A program made the position numbers and the translations under genes. From Sphaerolaimus hirsutus (lineage: Eukaryota > Nematoda > Chromadorea > Monhysterida > Sphaerolaimidae): a stretch of DNA of 64,000 nt. Shown here piece by piece: positions 42,996 to 55,500 of this stretch. Within the stretch, counting starts at the first letter, position 1; each line of letters begins with the position of its first letter. The notes beneath the pieces are model-generated. The model saw only the letters and a program-made list of their open reading frames with translations. It was not told the origin of the DNA and made no database searches. The stretch is from positions 8,370,001 through 8,434,000 of the forward strand of contig OZ038454.1 of NCBI GenBank assembly GCA_964036195.1, read 5' to 3'.

Positions 42996-43892
42996 TCACG
43001 GCAGGTAGTTGACATCAAAATTAGCATGGTATTATGCCGAAATGAACTTTGGGGTGTGCCGTTATGGGATGTTGTATTCACTTATTTTACGCTCCATAAA
43101 TATATTTTTTAACATGCAGATTACCGCCGTTGGTTGGTCGTTGAGAATTTCAGTTCTACCAGTTATGTCAAGTGACACAATTTTTACGAAAGTTTCAAAT
43201 TCGTCGTGAAGTGGTAATTGAATGGCGCAATGACATTTACATAGGCGTTTCTTCGATTTTCTTGCGCGCTGTAGAGTCGTTAAAATGATTGAACTTTTAC
43301 ACTGGAAGTCAAAACAGATCTCCTTTTTAAGGATTATTTCGTTGTTTTTTTAAGTGACTTGAATTCTTATGTTTTCTTTATTTAAGCTACAAAAATTGGG
43401 ATTGAAGCAACAAAAATACATTTTCTGTACACGTGTACTTTTAGAGAGTACGCGTACAGGTGAGTATAGGTACTTAAAACAAGTATATATAAAGCGCCAC
43501 TTTCCCGTGACGTGACGGTTGGTATACGCGGCGGACATCAGACTTAGTATAAAACCTACCATAACCCATCTGAATAATGAACCAAAATTATACAGTTTTT
43601 ACAAGATAAAATAAAGTATCGTTTGTGATGTTATTATACTTTGCATTCGCAATTGAATCAAAATAAAATTTTATGAATCATTACTTCCGTCATTTGATCA
43701 TCAAATTTGTCGTAACTGCTGTCGACTTTATTATGTAGGAGCATTGGACACATTGGAAAGTTGTTAAATCCATCAGATAAATTGGCAATGATGCTCTTCT
43801 GATACAGGTTAGGTACCTAAGTATATATTTACCACATAAAGCTGGAATTATAGCTCGACGTAAAATGTAAACATAAAATTACATCGAAAAGT

Positions 43893-44236
43893 ACCGTATT
43901 TCCTCGATATACCCCCCTCGAATAACCCCCCTCAAAATGGACACTATGAGTTTATAACTCCCCCCCCCCTCGAAATACCCCCCCCAATATAGTGTAAATA
44001 TAGAGAACGTAAATATCAGAAGCTACGGTTTGTGATTGTGAGTCTTATACCTGGCGGTTTTTGTTGCATTTTTCGACGTCTGTGTACGTTACAGACAACA
44101 ATTTAGTGCTGGGATTTCAAAAATTTCTGGCGAAATAATAACCCCCCCCCCCTCGAAATACCCCCTCGTTTAATCCCCCCTCAAAATCTCACTCTGAAAA
44201 AATAAACCCCCTGGGGCTATTTCGAGGAAATACGGT
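43893..44236. mobile_element. ACCGTATTT MITE copy
   Basis: Ends ACCGTATTTCCTCGATATA and GAGGAAATACGGT. Confidence 0.7.
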
Positions 44237-44465
44237 AATTACATACTTATTAACTACATAAAAGTGGATCAAGATAAATACAGGTTTACTTTTACTCATG
44301 AGTAAACCTGTGTAGAATATTTTTTTCCGCATAAAAAATCAAAGTGAGTATTTTTGAGAAAATTTGCCCCTATTTTCACTCAAAATAACTAATTTCCATA
44401 TTTTTGCACATTTTCACTTTCAAATTCGCCTATTTTCAGCTTTTTGGCTCTATCTGATTGTATAG

Positions 44466-45383
44466 ACCGTATTTCTTCTAATACCGTGTATCCTCGAATA
44501 AGTCTCGCTTCTCGAAAAAGTCCCCCCTCTCGAATAAGGTCCCACACACGCTATTTGACGCCAAAATTAGCGTCAACTCAGAGTCAACTGGTCAAAAATT
44601 CAATTGACTCTGAGCCATTTACAATATGTATCCAAAAAATCCCCTTCTTTCATTCTACATCAATCGACTTCTCAATATTTCTTAATCAACACAGGTAAAA
44701 AATTAAAAATAGTTATACTTAAAACAGTTGACTCTGAGTTGACTCAATCGACTTCTAAAAAGTAGCGTCAACCACCGTGTGGAGCGCCTAAGTCCCCCCT
44801 CTTCTGAGTGTGAGGAACAAATAACTCCCCCTCGAAAAACTCCCCCCTCACTTTGATGGATAGAAAACATTTCACAACATATCACCGTCACAAAAAACCG
44901 TTTTATGTATTTAATATGTAAATACCTATATGTATTATCATCTTGCAGCTAGAGTTCACTAATAATGATTTCACTGCTTGAATTGTGTCAACTTTTTTAC
45001 CTGCCGTTCTATTGAAAGTGCCGTTCTATTGGAGGCTGCCGTTCTATTTTTTCACCAATATTTTTCACAAATTTTTCATTTAAACATAATGTTTTTAATG
45101 AAACATTTTAATATCAGAGCATCAATTCAAATAAAACCAAATGTGTAAACAACACTAAATTATAGTTGTGACCACCTTGATGTTCTCACTGCCTACTTTT
45201 TAATATTTTTCTGTTTTGGCACTCTTCCAATGTAATTTGTACCTGCCGTTCTATTGGAGGTGCTGTTCTATTGGAGGCTGCCGTTCTATTGTTTTCGTGA
45301 GTGCAAAAACGTGCCAAAACCTACCGTTCTGTTGCAGGTGCCGTTCTATTGAAAGTATGCCGTTCTATTAGAAGAAATACGGT
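44466..45383. mobile_element. ACCGTATTTCTTCTAAT element with an inner ACCGTGTATCC element
   Basis: The outer ends match the 19725-19833 palindrome (CCGTTCTATT units). The inner copy begins at about 44483 and runs to about 44850. Confidence 0.62.
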
Positions 45384-45749
45384 ACCCATTTTTGGCCATT
45401 GTTCTCTATTTTTGATCATTTTCACACCTTTCACACATAATCATCGCCTTCCATGCCTTGAAAAAACGTATGGTATAAACACTTATCAAAAATACGTTTT
45501 CAGTACTCGAGTACTTTCAAAAAGTATACGTAAAAACGAGTACAGGAACTTTCGGATGAAACGTAAACGTTTTTACTCTGTACTCTAGTATCCGTATTTA
45601 TTGAGTAAATACGTTTTAACAACTATCGTTGACAATCTAACCCCGTAAAAGATACACGATTACATGAGATCACCGGCTTCCCACACTGCACTGCGACGAT
45701 TTTACCGAATCCGCAAGTCACCCGATATTTATCACGACAAAAACATCAG

Positions 45750-46788
45750 CTACCCGCCGAGCCGAAAATACGGTCTCCACCAGCGTCGACTGTAGTTTTG
45801 CGAGTGCGACCGCCTGCCCATTTGCATTTGGTTCCACTCGCTAGATGCGAATGAACTCGATCCTCCTGAAGGGGGGTGGGGGGGCGTTTAAAATTACACC
45901 TTTGCTTTGAGAGTTGAATGTGGGTGGGCGGAAGTTTTAGAATGTATGCATTGTGGCTAGCATTGAAAAAATCTCTGGGAGATTTATATTTTTTCCACGA
46001 TTTTCCAGAGTGATTTAATTATATTTTCTTTTTAAGAGATTTTCTGAGACTTTTAAAAATATCAGAAAATCTCTCAAATTCTGATTTTTATTTTTATTTA
46101 TATTTTCCAGTTTTTTTTGAGAGAGATTTAATTATATTTTTTTCTTATGAGATTTTTTGAGCTTATATTTGATTATATTTTCCAACAATTGATGGGTTTT
46201 TTCAATGTTAATTGTGGCATTGTTTGAACTGACGCCTGCGGCCATCTGGTGCCATACATGCATAGCAACGTGTCAGAAGTCACGTGCATGAGATTTCACA
46301 AGGTCTGGGAGCGGCCGCCCGGAAAGGTATATTGAAAGTATTATGTAAAGGTGGATGTATGGAATGGAATTACTGGAATTTACTATGGAATTTGACATGC
46401 CATGACATTTTACTGTAATTTTACATTATGTATATTTCACACATTTATATGTATATTTCATATATTTACCTATTTTACGTCATAATTTTACAAAAGGAAC
46501 TTTGAGCTGTAATCGAACATCTACGGTCACACAATACATTGAAGATTTGTGTGGTAAGGCCCGTCCCTTCCAACCAGCATCAGTACCGCCCCCAGTCTGC
46601 GCCAAGTGCTCCTTGTCGGGCAGCAGGAAGCCGAACCTGCGCTTGCCCATCGCGTGCGCCAGCCGCATACCAAACACGCCTGGTCCAAAATTCGCTGTTG
46701 CAACGCCTTTGTTTGGCTGCAGCGACAGGAGAAGCAGAAACGCTGCCGCGACCACCACGATGGGGCCCATAAACCCGGAAGTAGACAT
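45750..46788 (-). CDS. Candidate neuropeptide or secreted peptide precursor, 2 exons
   Basis: Exon 1 is 46788-46587, exon 2 is 45865-45750 (TAG), 105 residues, phases matching. The start MSTSGFMGPIVVVAAAF then LLLLSLQ is a clear signal peptide. Next come FGMRLAHAMGKRR and, in exon 2, SSEWNQMQMGRR: two Met-Gly-dibasic sites, the usual signal for cleavage and C-terminal amidation. The end reads SRRWWRPYFRLGG. The donor is G|GTACTG. The exon 2 acceptor has a strong C-rich tract ending TTCAG. An alternative is a single exon reading to 46480 (102 residues). The peptides match no family I can name. An inverted-repeat element (46808-47134) ends 20 bp before the Met and supplies a CCTACAG acceptor. 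Confidence 0.42.
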
Positions 46789-46807
46789 GTTGCACACCTC
46801 TGAGTAT

Positions 46808-47134
46808 GGGGGCAGTCCCGCACCCTGTAGGTGAGGTGTGAAGACGGGTGCCGTGCGAAATATCAAAACTTGTTTGACCTGAGGAAACCTTTTTTTACTT
46901 TTTTTACAAACCACCACAAAACTGCACCGCTATTTGATATGAAATTTACTGGCATCTGCTGCAGGCGGAGGTGGATGAGGCGTGTTGACACATTAAATTT
47001 TTTTCTAAAAATGACATTTTGAAAAGTTATTTCACGAGAATGCTTCATTGTGGTCATGATATACAGAGCGATGTCTAGTTATTTGACACTTGACATGGAC
47101 CTTTACAGGGTGCGACACTGCCGCCATCTCGTAT
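46808..47134. mobile_element. Introner-like element upstream of the peptide gene
   Basis: Left end GGGGGCAGTCCCGCACCCTG, right end CAGGGTGCGACACTGCCGCC, inverted with a few mismatches. Read on the minus strand its end gives the CCTACAG acceptor before the candidate neuropeptide Met. Confidence 0.5.
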
Positions 47135-47139
47135 TTATG

Positions 47140-48400
47140 TTATACCTGTTCGTCAATTGAATTGAATTGTGTATGGGACATCGCTCTATATTAATGCTCG
47201 ATTAAATTGCTTTCATCTTTAACCTCTACTAATTAATGTGCGTGCGAGCTCGCCACTAAACTAGTGCCGACCCCCGCTGCCGCTGCACCTGTCCCAGTTT
47301 CGTTCGTCATCTGTGGTGTACAATTTATTGTAGATTGGGTACCTTAAATGAGTCCGCGTCACTTTGCATGATGGCCAGTTTTCATAACAGGAGAAGCGCC
47401 ACTTTTCATGACATAACGGCGACAGTTTATATAGGTACTGAAGTAATGTCCTCTCATGCCAGGAAAACGCGACACTTTAAATACCGAATTAAATAAACGC
47501 CAACCATGATGTCGTAAAATGGATTACATCAAAATAGACATAGGTACAGCGTTGAAATTTCAGAATTTGATAGTTCTAGTAATTGTGTGTAATGTCCTAA
47601 AAAAATTAAGAAAATAATTGTTATTAAATAAGTTATTAATTTTACATCAAAATTTACACATTCTGCGTCGTCAACATTTCACGTCAAACATTTTACTTAA
47701 TGGAAAGCATTGCACCTGCTAGCAAATCCTTGGTGCTCTTCAAAAAATGCATGTGATGGGAAAACTATTGCAGCACAACAATTGCAAGGCACCTACCAGA
47801 TCACAGCACTTTTATTTTAAGTGTCACACCAGTGCAGCATAAGAAGTGTCGCACTAGTGCAGCACGAGAATGTCGCACTTCAGCAGCATGAAGCGAAAAA
47901 TGCTGGCATATAAACTGTCGCACTATAGCTTGAGCGTTTTGGAATGAAAAGTGGCGTTTTTTACAGTATATAAAGTGGCCAGTATGCCAAGTGTCCTGGC
48001 CTCACCTTAAATAGGTAGTTTGAATTGTTTACGCCTACGTACACCGCTTTATCGGCATCGCAGCACAGTGCGTTCAGAAAACATAACTATTTTATCAAGC
48101 GTTGGGTACTCTTCATGTCGCATATCGACATTGAGTATGTTTATTATAATATTGGACGGCATTGTAAAATAGCGACAAGTATTTTATCGGATTGCGTCGG
48201 AAACTACCTTTAATCAATTGTCAACAGAAAATTTATTAAAAAAAGCAACCTTTATCTCCGCCCATGTAGTTATATCTTGATACTCACAGCAAATTAATGC
48301 GTAATTTGAAGGTAAATACGTAATACACAAAATACCTATCTGCTTTCACCTGGCTGTTTTGATGATAGGTTTTATACGGTTACGGAGTTAAACATTTTTA
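47140..48400. other. Gene-poor stretch
   Basis: AT-rich sequence with a partial AGCCGG-family copy (about 47465-47700) and GTCGCACT/CAGCA motifs at 47820-47900. No credible exon was seen. Confidence 0.4.
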
Positions 48401-48402
48401 TC

Positions 48403-48815
48403 AAGCCGGAATTACAGCTCAGCGGCATTTGAAGTGAAATGATGACGTCGTAAAATTGATTACATCAAAATAGACAAAGGTACAGCATTGAAATTTCTGA
48501 ATTAGATAGTTCTAGTAACTGTGTGTTATGTCCCAAAAAATTGTTATCAAATAATCATTATTTAAGTAGTTATTAATTTAACGTCGAAATTTTTTGGTGA
48601 CGTAAAATGTTTGACGTGAAATGTTGACATAGAATGTGTAAATTAATACTTATTAAATAATAATAATTTTCTTTTATTTTTTTAGGACATTACACACAAT
48701 TACTAGAATTATCAAATTCTGAAATTTCAACGCTGTACCTATGTCTATTTTGATGTAATCAATTTTACGACGTCATCATTTCAAGTCAAACGCCGCTGAG
48801 CTGTAATTCCGGCTT
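48403..48815. mobile_element. AAGCCGG MITE, near-perfect palindrome
   Basis: AAGCCGGAATTACAGCTCAG to its inverse, about 410 bp. Most of each arm pairs with the other, so a transcript would fold into one long hairpin. Confidence 0.8.
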
Positions 48816-48898
48816 TATAGCTTGTAAATTAGGATGTTCTATTATTAGGATCTTATGAATCATGATTTGAAAAAAACTGTGGTTAGCTTTCCAAACAT

Positions 48899-49298
48899 AC
48901 CGTATTACCTAGAAATACCCCCAGGGGGTTGATTATTTCGCCAGCAAATTTTCAGGGGGGGGGGTATTCGAGGGGGGTCTATTATTTCGCCAGAAATTTT
49001 GTGAAATTCCACATGCTCAGACATAGAGAAATCAAACAATTACATAGATGTATAAATTTATGTGTTTTTCGATGTAAATAACTGTATATACATATAAGCC
49101 CTGTCCTAACGTCACTCAGTCATTGGTGTCAACATGTGTTCTGCATCATACAGATCACAAACCGCAGTATTTGTCGTGTACAATCTCTTAACACTCTTTC
49201 TCTGGGTGGGGGTATTTCGAGGGGGGTTATTTTTCCCCAGCAAAATTTTAGCGGGGGGGGTACTTCAAGGGGGGGGGGTGAATTCGAGGTAATGCGGT
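48899..49298. mobile_element. ACCGTATTACC MITE copy
   Basis: Ends ACCGTATTACCTAGAAATA and GAGGTAATGCGGT. A further diverged copy follows at about 49393-49735. Confidence 0.65.
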
Positions 49299-51430
49299 AG
49301 TTGTTAAAACGTGTTTACGTTTACTCGAAAAATACGTATACTCAAGTACAGGGGTTTTGTAGATTTGGACCACCGCGGGGGTTCATATAGATACCGTATA
49401 TCCGCGAATAAGTCTCCCTGGGAGTTATTTTTTCGTCAGAAGTTTTTGAGGGGGAGTTATTCGAGGGGGGAGTTTTTTTTCGCCAGAATTTTATTGAGTT
49501 ACTTCACAAATGGGGTAAATTTGGTTACATAAATCATTTGTAAGAATGCAAAATTCGCAATTCAAGCAGTGAAATCAATGTTAGCAGTGAACTCTAGCTG
49601 CTAGATAATACATATATTTACATATCAAACCGTATTTAGAACGTTTTTTATAATAAATGTGAAATGTTGTAAAATGTTTAATACCCGTCAAAGTGGGGGG
49701 AGGGTTATTCGAGGGGAGAGTTATTTTTTCCTCACATCCATGGTTGGTTTTAGTAAAATTCTTTTTACCAAAAACTGTATTTTATTTTTATTTTTTTCAT
49801 GTTTCACTTTATTTTATTTTATTTTATTCTGAAATGTCATTAATACAATAAAATTTTAAAATAAAATAAACCATTTTACAAAAATTTTACAAAATTTTTA
49901 CAAAAAAGCGGAATATTGGATGCAAGGCCATAAAACAACGGCTAGAAGCATGCAGATGAATACCAAAAAAATTTATGTAGACTTGTGACACGGGTTGCGA
50001 TGCGACGCAGGTTTTTGAATTTGAATATTGAATTTTGACCCTCACAGGGGCCGGATTGATATGTAGCTAATTGGTACTCCTGCGGGAAGATAGCTAAAAA
50101 TTTGTTATTTTTAGGGGGTGGGGGGCTTGCGGGGTTCAATATATGGGCTTTTTCAAGGTATGGAATTAAGAAAATAGGAAAAAATCACATAAGTTAGTGA
50201 TTTTTAAGGTGAAAATATATGAAAAGATGTGAAAATTTACAATTTTGTGCAAAATTTTTTTTCAATCACAACAATGAAAGCAACAACAAGGCTAATTGGC
50301 AGCTACAATCTTAAGCAACATGATAGAAAACCTTTGCTAGAATTTTACAGACGCTCAATTTATTGTAAAATTTTACAAAAATTCAAATTTTTCTAAAATT
50401 TTACTAAGATTTTACAAAAATTCGAATTTTAGTAAAATTGTATTTTTATTTTATTAATTTTCCATTTTTTTATTTTATTTTACTCCTCAATTTTCCATTT
50501 TATTTTTATTTTTTTCTGAGATTTTGCCAACCCTGCGCCTGCACACCCACAAGACGGGGCACTTATTCGAGAGGGGGAAATTATTCGAGGATATACGGTA
50601 GTAAATCGCTCCTCCGGACGGATAGATAGCTGTAAAAAATTGGAGGGGTGGGGTTGGTGGGGGGGGGGGGTTCGCGGGGGTTCAATATATAGGCGTTTCC
50701 AAGATATAGAAGGAAGAAAAGAGAAAAATCGCTAAAATTAGGTGAAAAATCGGCGCCTATGTAGGTAAACATATTACACAAATAGGTAACTGAAAATAGG
50801 CGATGAAACACATGAATAGCGATTTTGAAAGTGAAAAACTATAAAAAGGTATGAAAATTAGCGATTTTGCGAGAAGTGGGGCACAATTTCTCAAAAATCG
50901 CTCCAGATAGGTAGATAGCTGGCCGACTTTGGGGATAGATAACCAAAAATAATACCTCTGGGATAGGTAGATAGATAGCTGAGCGACATCCGGGATAGAT
51001 AGCTGACGGATTTGGGGGGGGGGTAACCCCTCCTACCTACTAAACACCTGCTCGAGTACGAAGAATACGTTTACTTTTTTCTCCGGAAAAATACCTGTAC
51101 TCACACTTACGTATATTTTTTGAAAGTACGCAAGTACCGAAGACGTAATTGAGAAAAATTGATGTGGTGCATAAAAAGCAAAAAAAGACCGAAATGAATT
51201 GAAACGGCTGCAAAACTGGTAGCGGAAATGATGGAAGTTGCGACAGGTAGGGAAAGCGACAACACCTTTTTTATGTTATTTTACTCTTGGTTACAAAATT
51301 GAAGAAATAAATACCTATATACCTACTTGCTTTTACATTTTCCCTTTTCCCTGAGTAAAAATACTGGCTTTTTAAGTTTACTCACTTCTACGTGTTGTAA
51401 AAGTAAAAAAAATTACTTTACGTTTTCTGT

Positions 51431-52260
51431 ATTTTTCTCACGAAATATACAAAATAAAAAAATGTCTTGTTTATGTTCCCTCTGCGTTCTTTTACAGAAA
51501 TATTTAATTATTTTTTATGTTTCTTTAAATAATAGATTTTCTGAGATTATAGGCATGTAATTATGTTTCTGAAAAACACCCATTTCTTGTAACGTTAATT
51601 GAGATGAAGTGAGAAAGTAGGGTCTCGCATATAACTTTATGTTCGGCGTTACACAACCTGGAAAGAGCACACAAAAAAATAAATGTGCCTTTTTCCAGAG
51701 GCCAAATTCAATGAGCCAAACAGAGTTGTCAGGAAGTGTGCAGCGTCTTTGTAATTTTCGGCAGATGAAGTGTCAGATGGCCAAAATCACTCGTAGAATA
51801 CACAAAAGGTGTGGCTATAGCTCAGTTGGTTAGAGCATTCGCACGCATAATGAAAGGATTAATAATTTACTCGAACTCGAAGTTTCGTGTGGCAGATATG
51901 ACGTCAAATAAGGGTAAAATACGTTTACAAAAATTATCACAAGAAAATATCACATGGGTTTGTAATTGCAAGATCATTTATATGTGATACAAAAAAAATC
52001 AAGACTTGTAATAAAAAACTCCGATAAAAATTTGCAATTCAACCTTTCACACAACCATATCAAAACATGGCAACAAAACACACTCCGATGGTTTGAATGC
52101 GAACCCTGCAAACCTCATCCCATCACAATCGAATAAACTAGAGTGGCTTATTGCTATACAATTCTGGACCAGTTAGATACGAATACTTATGTCTAAAATT
52201 ACATCTTCACTAGATGGATTCTACCAGTTGCATTGGCAATTTTAGTCATTACTATTGTTT
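51431..52260. other. AT-rich stretch downstream of the myosin gene
   Basis: No exon was seen. It holds the tRNA-like sequence at 51811-51886. Confidence 0.35.
51811..51886 (+). pseudogene. Degenerate tRNA-like sequence
   Basis: A perfect D-arm/A box (TAGCTCAGTTGGTTAGAGC) is followed by GCATAATG as in tRNA-Met or tRNA-Ile, but the T-arm is lost (only CTCGAACTC) and the acceptor stem does not close. It is a tRNA pseudogene or SINE head. Confidence 0.6.
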
Positions 52261-52414
52261 TTAAGTGAAATTCACCCAATACGTTGCGTTTCTTTGGATC
52301 AGTGCCAACATTCCGTATAATATTTGACCATTGCTTTGAGTATGGTGGACGCCCTTCATTGGAGTTATATAAAATAGCAATAAGCCACTAAACTTCACCA
52401 AACATCCCCCACAC

Positions 52415-52594
52415 TCAAACGTGCCCGCCCAACTGCTGCCCGACGTCGGGCATCTTGTTGCCCGGCTTGCCCGACGCGGTGTTGTGCTCAGCGCCGGCGG
52501 GGTGCTCACCGGCCGCAGAAGGCGCCGTGATCACGCCCCGGTTTTGCGTGTCCACGTAGATGTACTGGCCCAGTAGACGAGAGATCTCGGTGCC
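52415..52594 (-). CDS. Myosin tail last exon and stop
   Basis: Acceptor CACCCAG; it encodes GTEISRLLGQYIYVDTQ, the final F3 helix, then a hydrophilic tail ending QQLGGHV and TGA at 52415-52417. The tail is Gly/Ala/His-rich and unremarkable. Confidence 0.88.
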   Translation of the reverse strand, partial: GTEISRLLGQYIYVDTQNRGVITAPSAAGEHPAGAEHNTASGKPGNKMPDVGQQLGGHV

Positions 52595-55500
52595 CTGGGT
52601 GGTGGCCGTAGTTGCGGAAATGTATTTACGTTTACTCGGAGTACCCGGGTATTTTGGTTATTTATGGTTACGTTTACGTTTTCCAAAAGTACCAGTGTTT
52701 TCACAACTCTGGTGATGGCAATTCATTGGGCATAATTTAGGGGAAGTTATTATCTGATAATTTGTGGACATTTTTTTTGAAAGAACAAACAAAGCGTTTG
52801 GAAAAATGTTGGAAAATGAGGATGGATAGATGGACCACGAATCAATGTTTACACCGACAGCACGAAGCTTTTATACACAACTACACCGCTTTTATCCAAA
52901 ACATTCTACACAACACACACTACTTGAGCCTAGCAGCCAACTGGAAAATTATGTTTTGAATCCCTCTTAGTTAATAGCAGTGCAAACTTTTTGAAAAACT
53001 TATAAATAGTTGACCCAGACAAAAGTTACCAACAAATGTTAACCAAAATTGGGGTTAAGCTCATTTTTCAGTCGCCGTGGCTGCAGTCAACCAGTGTGAT
53101 TAGCAGCCACATTACACCATTGGCACAGTCCCAATAAAAACCCACAACCCTAATAACCCCCCCCCCAATCTAACCTGGTCAGTCTGCAAGCTGATAACGC
53201 GCTGCTGCAACAAACCGCCCACTTTGATGTCCAGGAAGTGCACCGGCGGCGCCGACTGCCCGTCGGGCATGGACTGGGGCGCGGCGGTGACTTTGTGCGT
53301 GGACAGGATCTCGGCTAGGCGCACGTCGAGGAGCACCTCCTGGAGGGGTGAGGGGGGTTTAATCGATTGGAAGGGTTTTTAGATTTGAGTGAATCTGGGG
53401 GTTTGTTGAACCTGAGTCCTGAGTTGAACCCGACTTCAATTTGAGTATTTTGATGGATAACGGCGAGTGAGAAATTACGCACCAAATATGCTGATAGCGA
53501 GTATTTAAAATATCGAGATCGAGTAAAATGTGAAAACATTTTAGCAAAAAAATTGAGATAGGACATGATAATATGTGAAATGCATAATTACATAATTTTC
53601 ATTATATTCAGTGCAAACTATAGAAATCTTTTGGCAGTACTTAATAACACACGATTGACAAGAAAGAGTAAGTAATGAATAAAAAATCAAGTTACCTATC
53701 AGTAATAAGAAAAGTAAATTTGTAAATTAGCATATTAAGTTTACTTGAGTTACCAACACAAATTTACCCGTCACTTAACACTTTCTTGTCACTTATCCAC
53801 TCCCAGAAGTGGTCCCAGTTCCTCAAAACGAACTCACATGCGTAATGATATGCAGAAACTGCAAACCATGCTTATTCACAGCCAATAGGCACTCGCCCTG
53901 CACTCTAGCGTCGCTCGCATTAGCCACGTAGAAAAAGGTAGATCCAAACAAGGGCCAGCGCTGTAGGGTTTGCAGGAAGGCTGCCCTCGCCCTACGCGCC
54001 TCCATGGCCGGCGGCAATCCGGACAGTTTGGCGTTGACTCGCTCCGCCCACTGGTCGGCGGTGACGTGTCGTAGGCGGTCGCACACGCGCGGCAGCAGTT
54101 CTACTACTTGGCGGCTGGGGTTGGGGGTGTATTTTAAGTTTTTGAATGTTTTTTTGGGGGGTTCATTATCACCCTTAAACCCTCAACCCTTGAATTTCAT
54201 TGTTTCAGGGGTAACTTGTTGGTGTCAAAAAAGTGCGCGTTTTTTATCTCTGGTGGTATTTATTTCTGAGGTGAAGTGACACGTGTGGATATGAAAGCAA
54301 CAAATTACAGAATCCCTCGTTTAGCTGTGTAGTCGTACATACCGTATTTCCTCGAAATACCCCCCCTCAAAACGGGGCACTATGAATTTGTGGTCCGGGA
54401 AATGCATAACAGACGTTCAAAAAACTTACTGTGTTACGTTAGAACATCGTTTATACCATCTACATCCTTATATAAGGCTGTAAAAACTTATAAATGGTGG
54501 TTAATGTTGCATTTTTCACGTTTTTCTCTCAAAATTTTCACTCTGAAAAAATAAACCCCCGGGGGGTAATTCGGGGAAATACGGCTCACGTCGTATTCAT
54601 CTCTTTTCCATCCAATTAACAATTCCGGCATGAATCCCCAGTATAACAAGCCCGCCCACAATCAAGTTCTCAACAACAGACACCCCAAGGCGCACGCAGG
54701 GCATTTAAATGTGCCCTCAGTCGCATGTCGGGCGCCCTACATACAAAGCGCCCTAACCCTAACCTGTTAACAGTGTTGGGCCTGTCTGCGCCGTCGTCGT
54801 CGGCGTAGTGCAGCAGGGCGGCCAGCCGGGCCACGTCGTCCATGACGGCCGCGCTGAGCGAGTCCACCGTGCGCATGGGCACCAGCAAGCCCTCCAGGTA
54901 GTCGGGCACCACCTGCGTGAGCGAGTAGGGCATACATTTTTATCACGTGAGCTTGTAAGCCAGACAACCCCAAGCCCTGTAAAGTGTAAAGTGAAGTGTC
55001 AAAATTTATGGAAAATGTCATACAAATTTGTCAATTGTCATTTAAAGTGTGAGGCAAACTGCCAATTGTCATACAAAGTTCAGTATTGAAATATTTTCTT
55101 TTTTTGCGTTTTGATTGACATTTGACACTTAACTTTACTTCTTACAGGGCTCACGACTGCCCCTTGCGCACAAATAAGGTTTCTTTCAATTTATATAACA
55201 TTCATCAATATTATCAATACTTGCATGCCTAAATTGAGTTAGGTGCTTGTGGCTGAATACCGCAAATGTTTACAACTCAAGCGCTTTCAACACCAGCAGA
55301 TGACAATGACAACAAACCAATAGATCCCAATAAAAAAATCGATCAAACCTGGAAAAACATGACATCGATGTACAAATCATTATCATAACGCAGCGGGTGC
55401 ACCCAGGCGGTTCTCTTGAGCAGCAAGAAATAGTCTTTTTGGCGGTGTTCCAACTCGGTGGTCACGTCCAGAATGTACTGGTCGTTGGACAGAAGGCGCA

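Noticed and set aside
46502-46834. Plus-strand ORF (110 aa) opposite the candidate neuropeptide
   Set aside because: No signal peptide or domain; GC3 bias and the signal peptide favour the minus strand. Not fully excluded.
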